The notes beneath the pieces are model-generated. The model ran no database searches and was not told the DNA's origin. It saw nothing but the letters and a program-made list of their open reading frames with translations. This document shows positions 1 through 7,515 of a stretch of 38,072 nt of DNA, one piece after another (within the stretch, counting starts at the first letter, position 1; every line of letters begins with the position of its first letter). This DNA is from Candidatus Woesebacteria bacterium (GTDB taxonomy: Bacteria > Patescibacteriota > Microgenomatia > UBA1406 > GWC2-37-13), in contig JAGQLS010000004.1 of assembly GCA_020429045.1 (NCBI GenBank), forward strand, positions 1 through 38,072, given 5' to 3'. The translations under genes were made by a program, and so were the position numbers.

Positions 1-34
1 AAAGACGGCGGATTTGTTTGTTTCGTATCTAAAA
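1..34 (+). repeat. Left arm of 34-bp perfect inverted repeat
   Basis: Positions 1-34 are the exact reverse complement of 1334-1367, with no mismatch. The match stops at the inner side (position 35 against 1333), but its outer limit on this side is set by the window edge, so the true repeat may be longer. It codes for the C-terminal residues of the recombinase. Confidence 0.95.
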
Positions 35-1328
35 TCCATTCCCGCAGGGGTTCGACCCAATTTTTTCTACCGCTTTCAAAATCTTTTTTCTTTTGTTCCA
101 AAACGGCAGAAGCGAGCAAAATTTCATCTTTCTTTTTGAGGTATGTTTGTTTTGGTATATCACCATCAAGATAAGCAGAAACTAATTTTTCCATTTTCGC
201 TTCTGCCGTTTTGATTTGTTCAGAAAGATTTTGAACCTCGCTTTGCGACGCGTTGGTTTCTCCGCGTTCCCATTCTTTTACACGCCCCAACATCCAATCG
301 GTCATTTCGTCGCAAAGCGAGATTGTTTGAAGCCGTGCCTTAATTTGTCGCGCCAATTCCATTTCTTGAATATATGGTTGCGAACAGCGGCCGCGCTTTT
401 TGGAACAGCGATAATAGCGATATTTTGTTCCCCAGCGATTGACCGCCCATTGCGCGGAAATCATACTGCCGCACTCCGCGCAACGAAATAGTCCGGTAAA
501 CGGAAAATCGTGTTTTGCACGGCGATGGCGCGGCCGCTCTTTCGTTTTCAAAATTTTCTGCACGGCTTCAAACAATGCGGGAGAAATAATTGGTTCAAAG
601 TTTCCATCAAACCATTCTCCTTTGTGTTTCAGAAAGCCGAGATACGCTTTATTAGTTAAAAGTCGCTTGATGGAAACTTTGGCAAGTGGCGTTCGGTTTT
701 TTGATACAACGCCGAGATCCGCCAAAAATTTCGCGAGAGAAACGAAAGAATGGCCACCCTTCGCATATTCCTCAAACGCCAATTTTACAATCCGCGCTTC
801 GGTGGGGTGCGGTTCAATGTTGCGCTTTAGTGGATTGTTTTGATAGCCGAAAGGCGCGAGACCTAGCCATTCTTTCCTTCGCAATTTTTGGCGGATTCCT
901 CGCTTGATATTTTCAGCCAAATTATCCGAGTAATATTTAGATTGTCCGAACGCCACTTGCAACATAAACAATCCCTGCGGGGTTGGTTCAAACCAAAATG
1001 TCGAAAAGCGCAAAGAAAGAATTTTGTGAGTGTCTACGGCGTAAATAATCCTGCCGCCGTCAATGGAATTACGAGCAAGGCGGTCGGGGTGCCACGCCAA
1101 AATTCCAACACCATCGGACTTTTCAACTTTTGCCATCATTTCGCCAAACACTTCTCGCCCTGGCGTCTTTGCGCTTTTCGCCTCTTGAAATTCCTCAAGA
1201 ATTTCAAAATTTTCTCTACGCGCAAATTCTCGCATTTCAAATAACTGGGCTTCAATGCTCATCACTTGTCGGTCATCATCCTCCGTTGATTTCCGAGCGT
1301 AGAGAAAATATTTTGGTTTGATATTCAT
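1..1328 (-). CDS. Large serine recombinase, C-terminus cut by the window edge
   Basis: The reading frame is open from the ATG at 1328 to the left edge, about 442 residues, with no in-frame stop. The N-terminal resolvase domain begins with YARKSTEDDDRQVMSIEAQ, whose Ser14 is the expected nucleophile, followed by a conserved WHPDRLARN segment and a recombinase domain. A zinc-ribbon (CAEC about residue 285, then a second Cys pair, CSKKRGRC) and a Glu/Lys-rich coiled coil near the C-terminus complete the large-serine-recombinase architecture. Such enzymes integrate, excise or invert DNA between short att sites. The visible C-terminal codons (LDTKQTNPPS) lie inside a 34-bp inverted repeat whose other copy sits just upstream of the start codon. 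A tRNA-Ser lies 147 bp upstream, a common context for integrated elements. The gene could be an integrase of a mobile element or an invertase; the missing end prevents a decision. Confidence 0.9.
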   Translation of the reverse strand, partial: MNIKPKYFLYARKSTEDDDRQVMSIEAQLFEMREFARRENFEILEEFQEAKSAKTPGREVFGEMMAKVEKSDGVGILAWHPDRLARNSIDGGRIIYAVDTHKILSLRFSTFWFEPTPQGLFMLQVAFGQSKYYSDNLAENIKRGIRQKLRRKEWLGLAPFGYQNNPLKRNIEPHPTEARIVKLAFEEYAKGGHSFVSLAKFLADLGVVSKNRTPLAKVSIKRLLTNKAYLGFLKHKGEWFDGNFEPIISPALFEAVQKILKTKERPRHRRAKHDFPFTGLFRCAECGSMISAQWAVNRWGTKYRYYRCSKKRGRCSQPYIQEMELARQIKARLQTISLCDEMTDWMLGRVKEWERGETNASQSEVQNLSEQIKTAEAKMEKLVSAYLDGDIPKQTYLKKKDEILLASAVLEQKKKDFESGRKNWVEPLREWILDTKQTNPPS

Positions 1329-1333
1329 ATTGT

Positions 1334-1367
1334 TTTTAGATACGAAACAAACAAATCCGCCGTCTTT
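1334..1367 (-). repeat. Right arm of 34-bp perfect inverted repeat
   Basis: This is the partner of 1-34 and lies 5 bp upstream of the recombinase start codon. Read on the plus strand it keeps the same codon phase (LDTKQTNPPSL) and then runs open into the antisense of tRNA-Ser. Together the two arms bracket the whole recombinase gene. Confidence 0.95.
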
Positions 1368-1390
1368 GATTTTTGCCCAGCCAGCCTTTT

Positions 1391-1405
1391 CGCCGCGAAG
1401 CGGCG
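1391..1405. repeat. GC-rich hairpin (6-bp stem)
   Basis: CGCCGC (1391-1396), GAA loop, GCGGCG (1400-1405) form a perfect inverted repeat between the recombinase repeat and tRNA-Ser. No T-run follows on either strand, so it does not look like an intrinsic terminator. Confidence 0.7.
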
Positions 1406-1419
1406 AACCATTTTGCGGA

Positions 1420-1442
1420 GCGCGGCCGCCACGCGGCCGCGC
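1420..1442. repeat. GC-rich hairpin (10-bp stem, CAC loop)
   Basis: GCGCGGCCGC (1420-1429), CAC, GCGGCCGCGC (1433-1442) is a perfect 10-bp inverted repeat containing two GCGGCCGC octamers. Two related GCGGCCGC-type stretches occur inside the recombinase gene (about 386 and 531). In an AT-rich window this is a compositional outlier. It may be a recombinase or REP-like site; no U-tract supports termination. Confidence 0.75.
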
Positions 1443-1474
1443 GGAGCAACGCTTTCAAACGACGAAGTTTCTAT

Positions 1475-1566
1475 TGGCGGAGAGGGCGGGATTCGAACCC
1501 GCGTGAGCTAAAAACAAGCTCGCAGGTTTAGCAAACCTGTGCAATGGACCACTATGCGACCTCTCC
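1475..1566 (-). tRNA. tRNA-Ser (GCU anticodon)
   Basis: The minus strand reads GGAGAGG at the 5' end paired with CCTCTCC at the 3' end, a class II long variable arm, a GGTTCGAATCC T-arm, and an anticodon loop TTGCTAA giving GCU. The discriminator is G, and CCA is encoded (1475-1477). Confidence 0.93.
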
Positions 1567-1575
1567 AGCTGTACT

Positions 1576-1581
1576 ATTGTA
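1576..1581 (-). promoter_or_regulatory. -10 element for tRNA-Ser
   Basis: The minus strand reads TACAAT, ending 9 bp before the mature 5' end of tRNA-Ser, the right place for a -10 box. No strong -35 match is seen. Confidence 0.5.
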
Positions 1582-1672
1582 CCACGAATCAGCCTATTCT
1601 ATGCGGAAAGATCAAATAATGATAAATCGCTGTTTGTACTGAAGCGTCGTACAATAATTATGCGAAGAAAAG

Positions 1673-1755
1673 TGCCGCGGAGAGGAGTCGAACCTCCAAT
1701 CCTAAAAGGAACACGTCCCTGAAACGTGCGCGTCTGCCAGTTCCGCCACCGCGGC
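1673..1755 (-). tRNA. tRNA-Leu (CAG anticodon)
   Basis: The minus strand shows acceptor GCCGCGG pairing CCGCGGC, a D-arm TGGCGGAACTGGCAGACGC typical of tRNA-Leu, anticodon stem CACGT/ACGTG with loop TTCAGGG (anticodon CAG), a variable arm, and the T-arm GGTTCGACTCC. The discriminator is A and CCA is not encoded. Confidence 0.93.
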
Positions 1756-1771
1756 ATATCGATCGAAGCAT

Positions 1772-1777
1772 ATTATA
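1772..1777 (-). promoter_or_regulatory. -10 element for tRNA-Leu
   Basis: The minus strand reads TATAAT 16 bp before the tRNA-Leu 5' end. It overlaps the stop codon of the upstream minus-strand gene. Confidence 0.5.
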
Positions 1778-2603
1778 CCCGTTTTAGTGCAAAAGGTATA
1801 GTTTTCTCATAATCTTTTTGTATAAGCCATAGGTTTCCTCTTTCTTGATTCCAGGAATATTTCTTTTTGCTCAACCAACGAGTCTGAATGTATTTGAATA
1901 TTTTTTCAATGAAAACAAAGAATATGCTTTTTTTATAATCTCTATTGATGTATTTTTTTGTTGAAATTATTACAACGTTCGGAAACAATTGCTTTACCCA
2001 CGTATTTCTATTCACGAGCTGTTCGTATGTATAGTTTTTATTATATATTACCTTCGTTTGCAATAATTCGTGCCCAACAAACTCATTTTTTTTGTGTTTT
2101 GCCATCTCAAGATCGTTCGTATTGAAAATTAAATTAATGCACATTTTTTTGTGAATCGGTGAAAAAAGAGAAAATAGTTTTTTCATGAGGAGTAAATAAA
2201 ACCGTGTCCGCCAAATATTGTGAGGACGAGTCACAACAAACAGGTCTATATCGTCTTCTTTTCCCGCGTTCATCATGGCAATAGAGCCACTCAAAGAGAG
2301 CATGCATATGCTTGGCAACATGCACGCAATACGCAAATAGAATTTTGAACTATCAAGATATCTTTTTGAATGCTGCTGTTTTGCCCTAAATATGGAAAAA
2401 GTATCGGAATTTTGAGGAAACGCGAATCTTTCCCCATTTGTTATGATGTGGCGACTATCTACAAGATCGCTAAGAAGCTGTTTTAGGGCGTTTTTAGACA
2501 TTTTGTGAGGCAAGAATGCCCATATATCGTCTAGACATGGTGGATACTCAAATAAAGAAAAATATGTAAGCACGTGGAGAACGGCTTTTTGCTTCTTTGT
2601 CAT
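1773..2603 (-). CDS. Nucleotidyltransferase-like protein with N-terminal helical region
   Basis: This 276-residue protein has a recognisable nucleotidyltransferase-fold signature: LSGSIAMMNAGKEDDIDLFVV, with the Gly-Ser pair at residues 106-107 and the acidic DDID at 117-120 that would bind metal. The first 60 residues look like a small helix-turn-helix-like unit. The C-terminal half is rich in Lys, Phe and Tyr and has no clear domain. Substrate is unknown. It lies 37 bp downstream of the TagA-type glycosyltransferase and is probably cotranscribed with it, which might suggest a role in cell-surface polymer modification, but that is inference from position only. Confidence 0.6.
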   Translation of the reverse strand: MTKKQKAVLHVLTYFSLFEYPPCLDDIWAFLPHKMSKNALKQLLSDLVDSRHIITNGERFAFPQNSDTFSIFRAKQQHSKRYLDSSKFYLRIACMLPSICMLSLSGSIAMMNAGKEDDIDLFVVTRPHNIWRTRFYLLLMKKLFSLFSPIHKKMCINLIFNTNDLEMAKHKKNEFVGHELLQTKVIYNKNYTYEQLVNRNTWVKQLFPNVVIISTKKYINRDYKKSIFFVFIEKIFKYIQTRWLSKKKYSWNQERGNLWLIQKDYEKTIPFALKRV

Positions 2604-2640
2604 GCTTTATTATATATCTCCGCTCAGCTTTTCAGGTTGT

Positions 2641-3384
2641 TTATTTGAGTAATCTGCACTTTTGGAGAAACAATAAGAAGAAAAATAATGGGAGTTTGAG
2701 CTGTCTGCGCAGTCTCCAGGGTTGAGATATCAGCCTGAAAAGCCACTCAAAACCGTATTTACGCATCCATTTTGGCGCACGGGGTGTATCGCCAGAGGCA
2801 AATTCAAAACCGCCGCCTACTCCCATACACACTGTTCCTTGAAATAGATCTTTATAACGATCCAATAATAATTCCTGGTCGGGTGAACCAAATGCGACAA
2901 ACACAAAATGAGGCTTATAGTCAATAATTATGTTGGAAATCTGCTGTAATTCATCTGGTTGTGGTCTACCAATGCGCACTATTCCCTGAATGCCCTTGAA
3001 TGTACTTTTTGGATAGGTTTGTGAGTAGCAAATAGAGATTCGCTCTGCTAAATTCGGTTTTCCACCAATAAATAAGAATCTGAAACCTTTATCGGCGTAG
3101 TGTTTGATAAGTTCTGGCATAAAATCTGCACCTGTAATTCGTTCGTATTGTCCGTATCGCAAAAAAGAGCTTGCTATCAAGATTCCTGCTCCATCAACAA
3201 TTTGTGTGGCCTTTTGTGACAGCACATTATTGAATTCATCATGGTAGTATGCATGGACTACATTTTCAAGATTAAGGGATACAATATGTATCCATGCTTC
3301 ATTATTGAGTAGTAATCTTTCAATTTTCTCTAGGATTTCTTTTTTTGAGCTCGGATGAAATGATGTATGGAGTATTTTTTTCAT
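2641..3384 (-). CDS. WecG/TagA/CpsF family glycosyltransferase
   Basis: At 247 residues this is the normal length for the GT26 family, which transfers N-acetylmannosamine or related sugars to lipid-linked intermediates at the inner face of the membrane. Family hallmarks are present in order: a candidate catalytic Asp64 in VDGAGI, ITGADF (83-88), the FIGG nucleotide-binding turn (105-108), and the C-terminal block GVGGGFEFASG (188-198), RAPKWM (202-207), then GFEWLFRL. The C-terminal basic/hydrophobic tail is the usual membrane-association region. The start is an ATG following an AT-rich 218-bp spacer after mreB in which no gene is seen. The sugar donor and acceptor cannot be told from sequence. 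Confidence 0.9.
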   Translation of the reverse strand: MKKILHTSFHPSSKKEILEKIERLLLNNEAWIHIVSLNLENVVHAYYHDEFNNVLSQKATQIVDGAGILIASSFLRYGQYERITGADFMPELIKHYADKGFRFLFIGGKPNLAERISICYSQTYPKSTFKGIQGIVRIGRPQPDELQQISNIIIDYKPHFVFVAFGSPDQELLLDRYKDLFQGTVCMGVGGGFEFASGDTPRAPKWMRKYGFEWLFRLISQPWRLRRQLKLPLFFFLLFLQKCRLLK

Positions 3385-3602
3385 ATTAATTGTGTTTTAT
3401 TACTATTCGGCTTTAGTTTTATTTAAAATTTTGTGAGTTTAATGATTTCGTACAATTTTTTTGATCAAATTTAATGTTTATTTATCAGCATAAATCATTA
3501 GTCATAAGAAAAAAAGAAAAAATATATAATAATTACTATATTTTACTCCGGACACAATCATTTTTGTATCATATGGGTAACAAATAATCTTTTGTATAAT
3601 AA

Positions 3603-4619
3603 CTATCGGATAGCCTTCTTGTAACTATCGAGATTTTCTATTGCAAGGCCTATTCCTCTTATCACGCAATAGAGTGGCTCTTCGACGACAAATGCAGGAA
3701 CGCCAGTGTAATACGTCACATATTTGTCAATATTGATAAGCAACGAGCTTCCTCCAGATAATACGATTCCTTTTTCAACTATATCGGCAGCGAGCTCGGG
3801 CGGACTTTTTGAAAGAACATTTTTAATTCCTTCGATGATGTGTTTTAGGGGTTGTTGAAGAGCGACATTGATGCTCGACTCCCCCACTGACAATATGCGT
3901 GGAAGTCCTGTTTGACTATCTCTTCCTTTAACTTCGATGGTTCGTTCTTTTTCTACAGCGTGTTCATCGCCCAAATGTGCATTACCAATCTGCATTTTTA
4001 TATTTTCTGCAGTACGTTCGCCAATGTGCAGATTGTGTTTTTTGCGTATGTGCGTTTGAACATACTCGTCAAGTTTCGTCCCAGCGGTACGAACCGTCTC
4101 GAAAACAACCAATTGTCCCAGAGATAAAATGCCTATTTCAGCCGTGCCGCCACCAATATTCACAATCATGTGGCCCGATGGTTGAGAAATGGGAATTCGC
4201 GCCCCAATGGCTGCCGCGAGAGGCTCTTCGATAAGATATACGCTTGAGGCACCAGCTTGTTTGCAGGCGGCAACTACTGCCCTTTTTTCGACCTGAGATG
4301 AACCCCCTGGAATTGAGATCATGACTTCTGGCCACAATACCCGTCCGTTCAATGATTTTCTCAAAAAATAGGTAATCATCGCTGAGGTGGTTGTGTAGTC
4401 TGCAATAACTCCGTCTTTCATCGGACGCGCAGCAACAATTGAATTTGGAGTACGACCGATCATTTCACGCGCGTCTTCTCCCACAGCAAGAACGCTGTTT
4501 TTATTTTCAGAAGAATATGCCACAACCGTCGGCTCGTTAAGAACGATACCTTTGCCCGCAACGTACACAAGCGTGTTGGCGGTTCCAAGATCAATCCCTA
4601 CTCGTTTGCGAAAGAACAT
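3603..4619 (-). CDS. mreB: Rod-shape-determining actin homologue MreB
   Basis: The product is 338 residues when started at the ATG at 4619, which gives the family-typical beginning MFFRKRVGIDLGTANTLVYV; the upstream in-frame start at 4679 lies within the promoter region and is rejected. The phosphate-1 loop DLGTANTLVY (10-19), the motif NIGGGTAEIG and the C-terminal GIVLSGGSSLL adenosine motif show an intact actin-fold ATPase. MreB polymerises under the membrane and guides wall synthesis, so the cell is probably rod-shaped or uses MreB for growth control. No mreC or mreD is adjacent. It is divergent from the PEGA gene, with a shared 115-bp promoter region. Confidence 0.95.
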   Translation of the reverse strand: MFFRKRVGIDLGTANTLVYVAGKGIVLNEPTVVAYSSENKNSVLAVGEDAREMIGRTPNSIVAARPMKDGVIADYTTTSAMITYFLRKSLNGRVLWPEVMISIPGGSSQVEKRAVVAACKQAGASSVYLIEEPLAAAIGARIPISQPSGHMIVNIGGGTAEIGILSLGQLVVFETVRTAGTKLDEYVQTHIRKKHNLHIGERTAENIKMQIGNAHLGDEHAVEKERTIEVKGRDSQTGLPRILSVGESSINVALQQPLKHIIEGIKNVLSKSPPELAADIVEKGIVLSGGSSLLINIDKYVTYYTGVPAFVVEEPLYCVIRGIGLAIENLDSYKKAIR

Positions 4620-4649
4620 GAAGGTGTCTCTAAAAAAATATAACGCTTT

Positions 4650-4679
4650 ATTGTATAATAAATAGTGCTCATCGCACAA
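4650..4679 (-). promoter_or_regulatory. Promoter of mreB
   Basis: On the minus strand TTGTGC (4674-4679) and TACAAT (4650-4655) are separated by 18 bp, a good sigma-70-type match. It predicts a short leader of about 24 nt before the ATG at 4619. Confidence 0.6.
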
Positions 4680-4734
4680 TACACGTAAAAATAACTATAT
4701 CACAATAGTCTATTTGAATATAAAAATATATCAT

Positions 4735-6111
4735 ATGAAACCGATATTTAAAGCTGTCCCTGTTCTCACGTTTCGACTCATCCTTCTCATTTTGTTTATA
4801 TGTGTAGCTTTGGTTGTGATTGCCTTTGCTCGTGGCTATCGATGGGACTTCAAAGAACACAACCTCACTTCAACTGGGATTATCTATGTCAATTCCTTCC
4901 CAACAGCCGCAAAAGTCTACCTCAACGGCGATTTGAAGGGTGTTACTGACAGTAATCTTACTCTACCGTATGGAACTTACACCGTCGAAGTCCAAAAAGA
5001 AGGATACTCTTCGTGGAAAAAAACTGTTTCCTTGCAAGGAGAAATCGTTTTGAGCTTGAATGCAAGACTTTTTTCAAAAAATCCATCGTTGAGCCCTCTC
5101 ACAAATCTGGGTGTTTCGAAAATCGTACCCATCGGAAACAGCGACCGCTATGTACTTGTCACAAATATTGACAATGAAGAAAAAAATGGATTATATCTCT
5201 TTGAATCAGGCAAAAAGCCTTTAGGGTTTTTCTCTCCTCTAAAACTTCTGCTTGTGTCTGATACTTTACCAAATTCGCTCGATCCAAGCAGTGTAGAATT
5301 ACACTACTCTCCGAATTACCGACAGGCGGTGGTGACATTTTCACCAAAAATAGATGAAAACCAGATTCTTGCTGATATTATAAAACGAACAGATTTGAAA
5401 ACTACATCGTACCTTATTTCTCTTGAAGATGAAAATACTCAACTTTTTGATGTGACAACATCAATAGATAATATATTGCAAGCTTGGGATGAAGAATTAA
5501 ATAACGCTACCCTAAAACTCATCGAGGCACTTCCCCAAAAAATACGGACAGCAGCAAAAGAATCAATGCTTATTGTCTCTGTTTCACCTGACGAGAAAAA
5601 GATCATGTATGTCGCTAAACACGATACTACACTCCCTTTTGTCATTAACCCTCCTTTGATTGGCTCTAATCAAACGAAGGAAGTAAGATTGATAGAGGTC
5701 GGGGACGTGTACATATATGACACCAAGGAAGATAAAAATTATAAAGTAAATATTAATACCGAGACCATCAAAGAATTGGTGGGGCAAAGGGATTTTATTA
5801 TTGCGCAAGACTCTCAAGAAGTAGCAACCACGGAACCTACTGTTGAACAATATATTGTATGGGACGATGAAATTGCCCGTCTCGTACACGATCAGGCCCA
5901 ATGGTATCCGACTTCAGACTATATTGGTATCAAGCGTTCAAAGCAAATTGATCTCGTTTCATATGACGGGACAAATAACGTGACGGTATATGCAGGCCCA
6001 TTCGACAAGTCATTCTTTGGATTTGACGCAAATTGGAACCTTATTATTCTTACCAATCTCAATCCGGATAATAATGAGTTCGGAGATTTGTATTCTGTTG
6101 GTATTATTTAA
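4735..6111 (+). CDS. Membrane-anchored PEGA-domain protein
   Basis: The ATG at 4735 gives 458 residues; a TTG at 4714 would add seven residues without support. Residues 11-33 form one transmembrane segment close to the N-terminus, so most of the protein is outside. Residues 48-110 match the PEGA domain, a small beta-sandwich of surface proteins (strand IYVNSFPTAAKVYLNGDLKG, then LPYGTYTVEVQKEGYSSW). The remaining 350 residues look like a degenerate beta-propeller-like region with repeated short beta strands (SPDEKKIMYVAKHD, LVHDQAQWYPTSDYIGI). The function is unknown; proteins of this design are common in Parcubacteria. It is followed after 3 bp by the YdjM-like gene, so the two are one operon. 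Confidence 0.75.
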   Translation: MKPIFKAVPVLTFRLILLILFICVALVVIAFARGYRWDFKEHNLTSTGIIYVNSFPTAAKVYLNGDLKGVTDSNLTLPYGTYTVEVQKEGYSSWKKTVSLQGEIVLSLNARLFSKNPSLSPLTNLGVSKIVPIGNSDRYVLVTNIDNEEKNGLYLFESGKKPLGFFSPLKLLLVSDTLPNSLDPSSVELHYSPNYRQAVVTFSPKIDENQILADIIKRTDLKTTSYLISLEDENTQLFDVTTSIDNILQAWDEELNNATLKLIEALPQKIRTAAKESMLIVSVSPDEKKIMYVAKHDTTLPFVINPPLIGSNQTKEVRLIEVGDVYIYDTKEDKNYKVNINTETIKELVGQRDFIIAQDSQEVATTEPTVEQYIVWDDEIARLVHDQAQWYPTSDYIGIKRSKQIDLVSYDGTNNVTVYAGPFDKSFFGFDANWNLIILTNLNPDNNEFGDLYSVGII

Positions 6112-6114
6112 CGT

Positions 6115-6609
6115 ATGACTACATTGACGCATTTTTCCGCCGGTCTTGTCGTGGGGGCTATAGCCCAACGCTACCTCCCCAATAGCTATCTCCACGGACA
6201 AACAGTGTATGCTATTTCAATTTTGGCTTCTCAATTGCCCGATGTGAATGTTTTTTGGAAACCGCTCAAAACGCATCATGACGATCTCACGCATTATCCT
6301 ATCTTTTGGGTTGGAATGTCAGCTTTAACTGCAATCGTAGAATATGTGCTTCATAAAACACCAACAATCGGATTTATCATTTTTATCTCTACCATATTAC
6401 ATATGTTTTTGGATACTTTTGGTTGGTCTATTGGCTTACGGTGGCTTGCGCCATTTTCTATGCATGAATTTTCATTTACTCCTCTAGAAAAGGATAAAGT
6501 CGATTTTGATAATCGCGCGAAGCTGCAATCTCTCTTCAGACATATCAGTTTCAAATATGAAATTCTCGTCAATCTCCTATTCTGGTGTCTATTTCTTGCT
6601 CTAAAATAA
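6115..6609 (+). CDS. YdjM/DUF457-like membrane-bound metal-dependent hydrolase
   Basis: The 164-residue protein begins THFSAGLVVGAIAQRYLP, the conserved opening of the family, followed by QLPDVNVFW, HHDDLTHYPIFW and a late HMFLDTFGWSIGLRWLAPF. The conserved His and Asp residues in these motifs are those thought to bind metal in the DUF457/YdjM family, and they lie between hydrophobic segments. The real substrate of the family is not established. It is translated just after the PEGA gene and its stop codon abuts that of the sortase on the other strand, with no terminator between them. Confidence 0.75.
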   Translation: MTTLTHFSAGLVVGAIAQRYLPNSYLHGQTVYAISILASQLPDVNVFWKPLKTHHDDLTHYPIFWVGMSALTAIVEYVLHKTPTIGFIIFISTILHMFLDTFGWSIGLRWLAPFSMHEFSFTPLEKDKVDFDNRAKLQSLFRHISFKYEILVNLLFWCLFLALK

Positions 6610-7329
6610 TCATTCTACTTTGCGTTCGGCAAAAATGAGGAGGCGCTTCAACGTGGTACCAGGTGGCCAGCATGTTTGTAGGGTAAGAAATTCTTTGTTT
6701 GTTTTTTTTCTTATGTAATCAATCTCGTCTGGTGAGATTATTTCTCGTCCGGTTACTGTATATACATATCGTTTTCCTTTATAGAAAAGATTGATTTCGT
6801 CTCCTGTTTCAAGTTTGTAAAGAAGATAAAAAACAGCGTTATAGGTGCCTACATTCCAAATATAGTCGGTTGAATGGGCGAAAAAAAACATATGCCCTCC
6901 TTCTCCGGGGAAAGCCGTACCCTTGGTGTGCGCTACTCCTTTTTGAAGCGCATCGAGGTATTCTTTTTCGTCGCCGGCATTGACATTCGAGATGATTGGA
7001 GCGTTTGCGGCAATTTTAGGAATAACGATACTAAAATCTGTATTGATTGGAACAAGCAATTCGACATTTTCATCTTTAAAAGCTTTTGCCAAAGACCCTT
7101 TTTCAATGATTGGTTGTGCATTTTGGGAAGTTTCTTGCGTCTGCTCAATTATTTCCTCTGGTGCAACTACATAGCTACGATGATTGTACTGGTCAATATA
7201 GAAACGAACTTCTGCCTGCACTGGCAGATAAAACATTTTCCCAATGAAAAATAATGAAGAAAGGATTAGAAAATTTCCGAACGTACGCAATAGTAACACA
7301 CGAATAAAATCTGTCTTTATCTTCTTCAT
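6610..7329 (-). CDS. Sortase (class D/E-like transpeptidase)
   Basis: The 239-residue protein has an N-terminal membrane anchor (about 10-35), a linker, and a sortase barrel. The catalytic triad is all present: His152 in FFFAHST, Cys220 in LTLQTC and Arg229 in LKRLLIFAER. Sortases cleave a C-terminal sorting signal and join the protein to a surface amine. No obvious LPXTG-bearing substrate is encoded in this window, although the exported proteins at 32639-34296 and the tail-fibre protein at the right edge show that the cell has an elaborate surface. Confidence 0.9.
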   Translation of the reverse strand: MKKIKTDFIRVLLLRTFGNFLILSSLFFIGKMFYLPVQAEVRFYIDQYNHRSYVVAPEEIIEQTQETSQNAQPIIEKGSLAKAFKDENVELLVPINTDFSIVIPKIAANAPIISNVNAGDEKEYLDALQKGVAHTKGTAFPGEGGHMFFFAHSTDYIWNVGTYNAVFYLLYKLETGDEINLFYKGKRYVYTVTGREIISPDEIDYIRKKTNKEFLTLQTCWPPGTTLKRLLIFAERKVE

Positions 7330-7370
7330 AGAATCTGTTCATTGATAATTCGAAAACGCATTTTTTAAAG

Positions 7371-7443
7371 CGCCGTCGAAGGGAGTCGAACCCCCAACCT
7401 CACCCTTAGGACGGGTTTGCTCTATCCATTGAGCTACGACGGC
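7371..7443 (-). tRNA. tRNA-Arg (CCU anticodon)
   Basis: The minus strand folds with acceptor GCCGTCG/CGACGGC, D-arm GCTC...GAGC, anticodon loop GTCCTAA (CCU) and T-arm GGGGGTTCGACTCCCTT. The discriminator is G and CCA is not encoded. A TACAAT at 7452-7457 (minus strand) is a likely -10 box. Confidence 0.93.
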
Positions 7444-7459
7444 AATAGTATATTGTATC

Positions 7460-7490
7460 AAAAAAAGACCTAGAGAGGGCTCTAGGTCTT
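7460..7490 (-). terminator. Intrinsic terminator downstream of ndk
   Basis: On the minus strand an 11-bp perfect stem (AAGACCTAGAG / CTCTAGGTCTT, loop CCCT) is followed at once by a run of T. It sits 26 bp after the ndk stop codon and just before the tRNA-Arg promoter, so it separates the two transcripts. Confidence 0.9.
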
Positions 7491-7515
7491 AGATTGCAAA
7501 AAAATGAGTCGTAAA

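Noticed and set aside
216-1244. Several plus-strand frames over the recombinase
   Set aside because: The minus frame is the conserved recombinase; the plus frames have no recognisable domain and lie wholly inside it.
1391-1442. GC hairpins as intrinsic terminators
   Set aside because: Neither is followed by a T-run on either strand.
1318-1506. 62-residue plus-strand frame ending LLAERAGFEPA
   Set aside because: It reads the recombinase repeat and then the antisense of tRNA-Ser; such endings are a well-known false translation of tRNA genes.
4714-4734. TTG start adding seven residues to the PEGA protein
   Set aside because: The added residues are AT-run translation, and the ATG at 4735 gives a normal membrane-anchor start.
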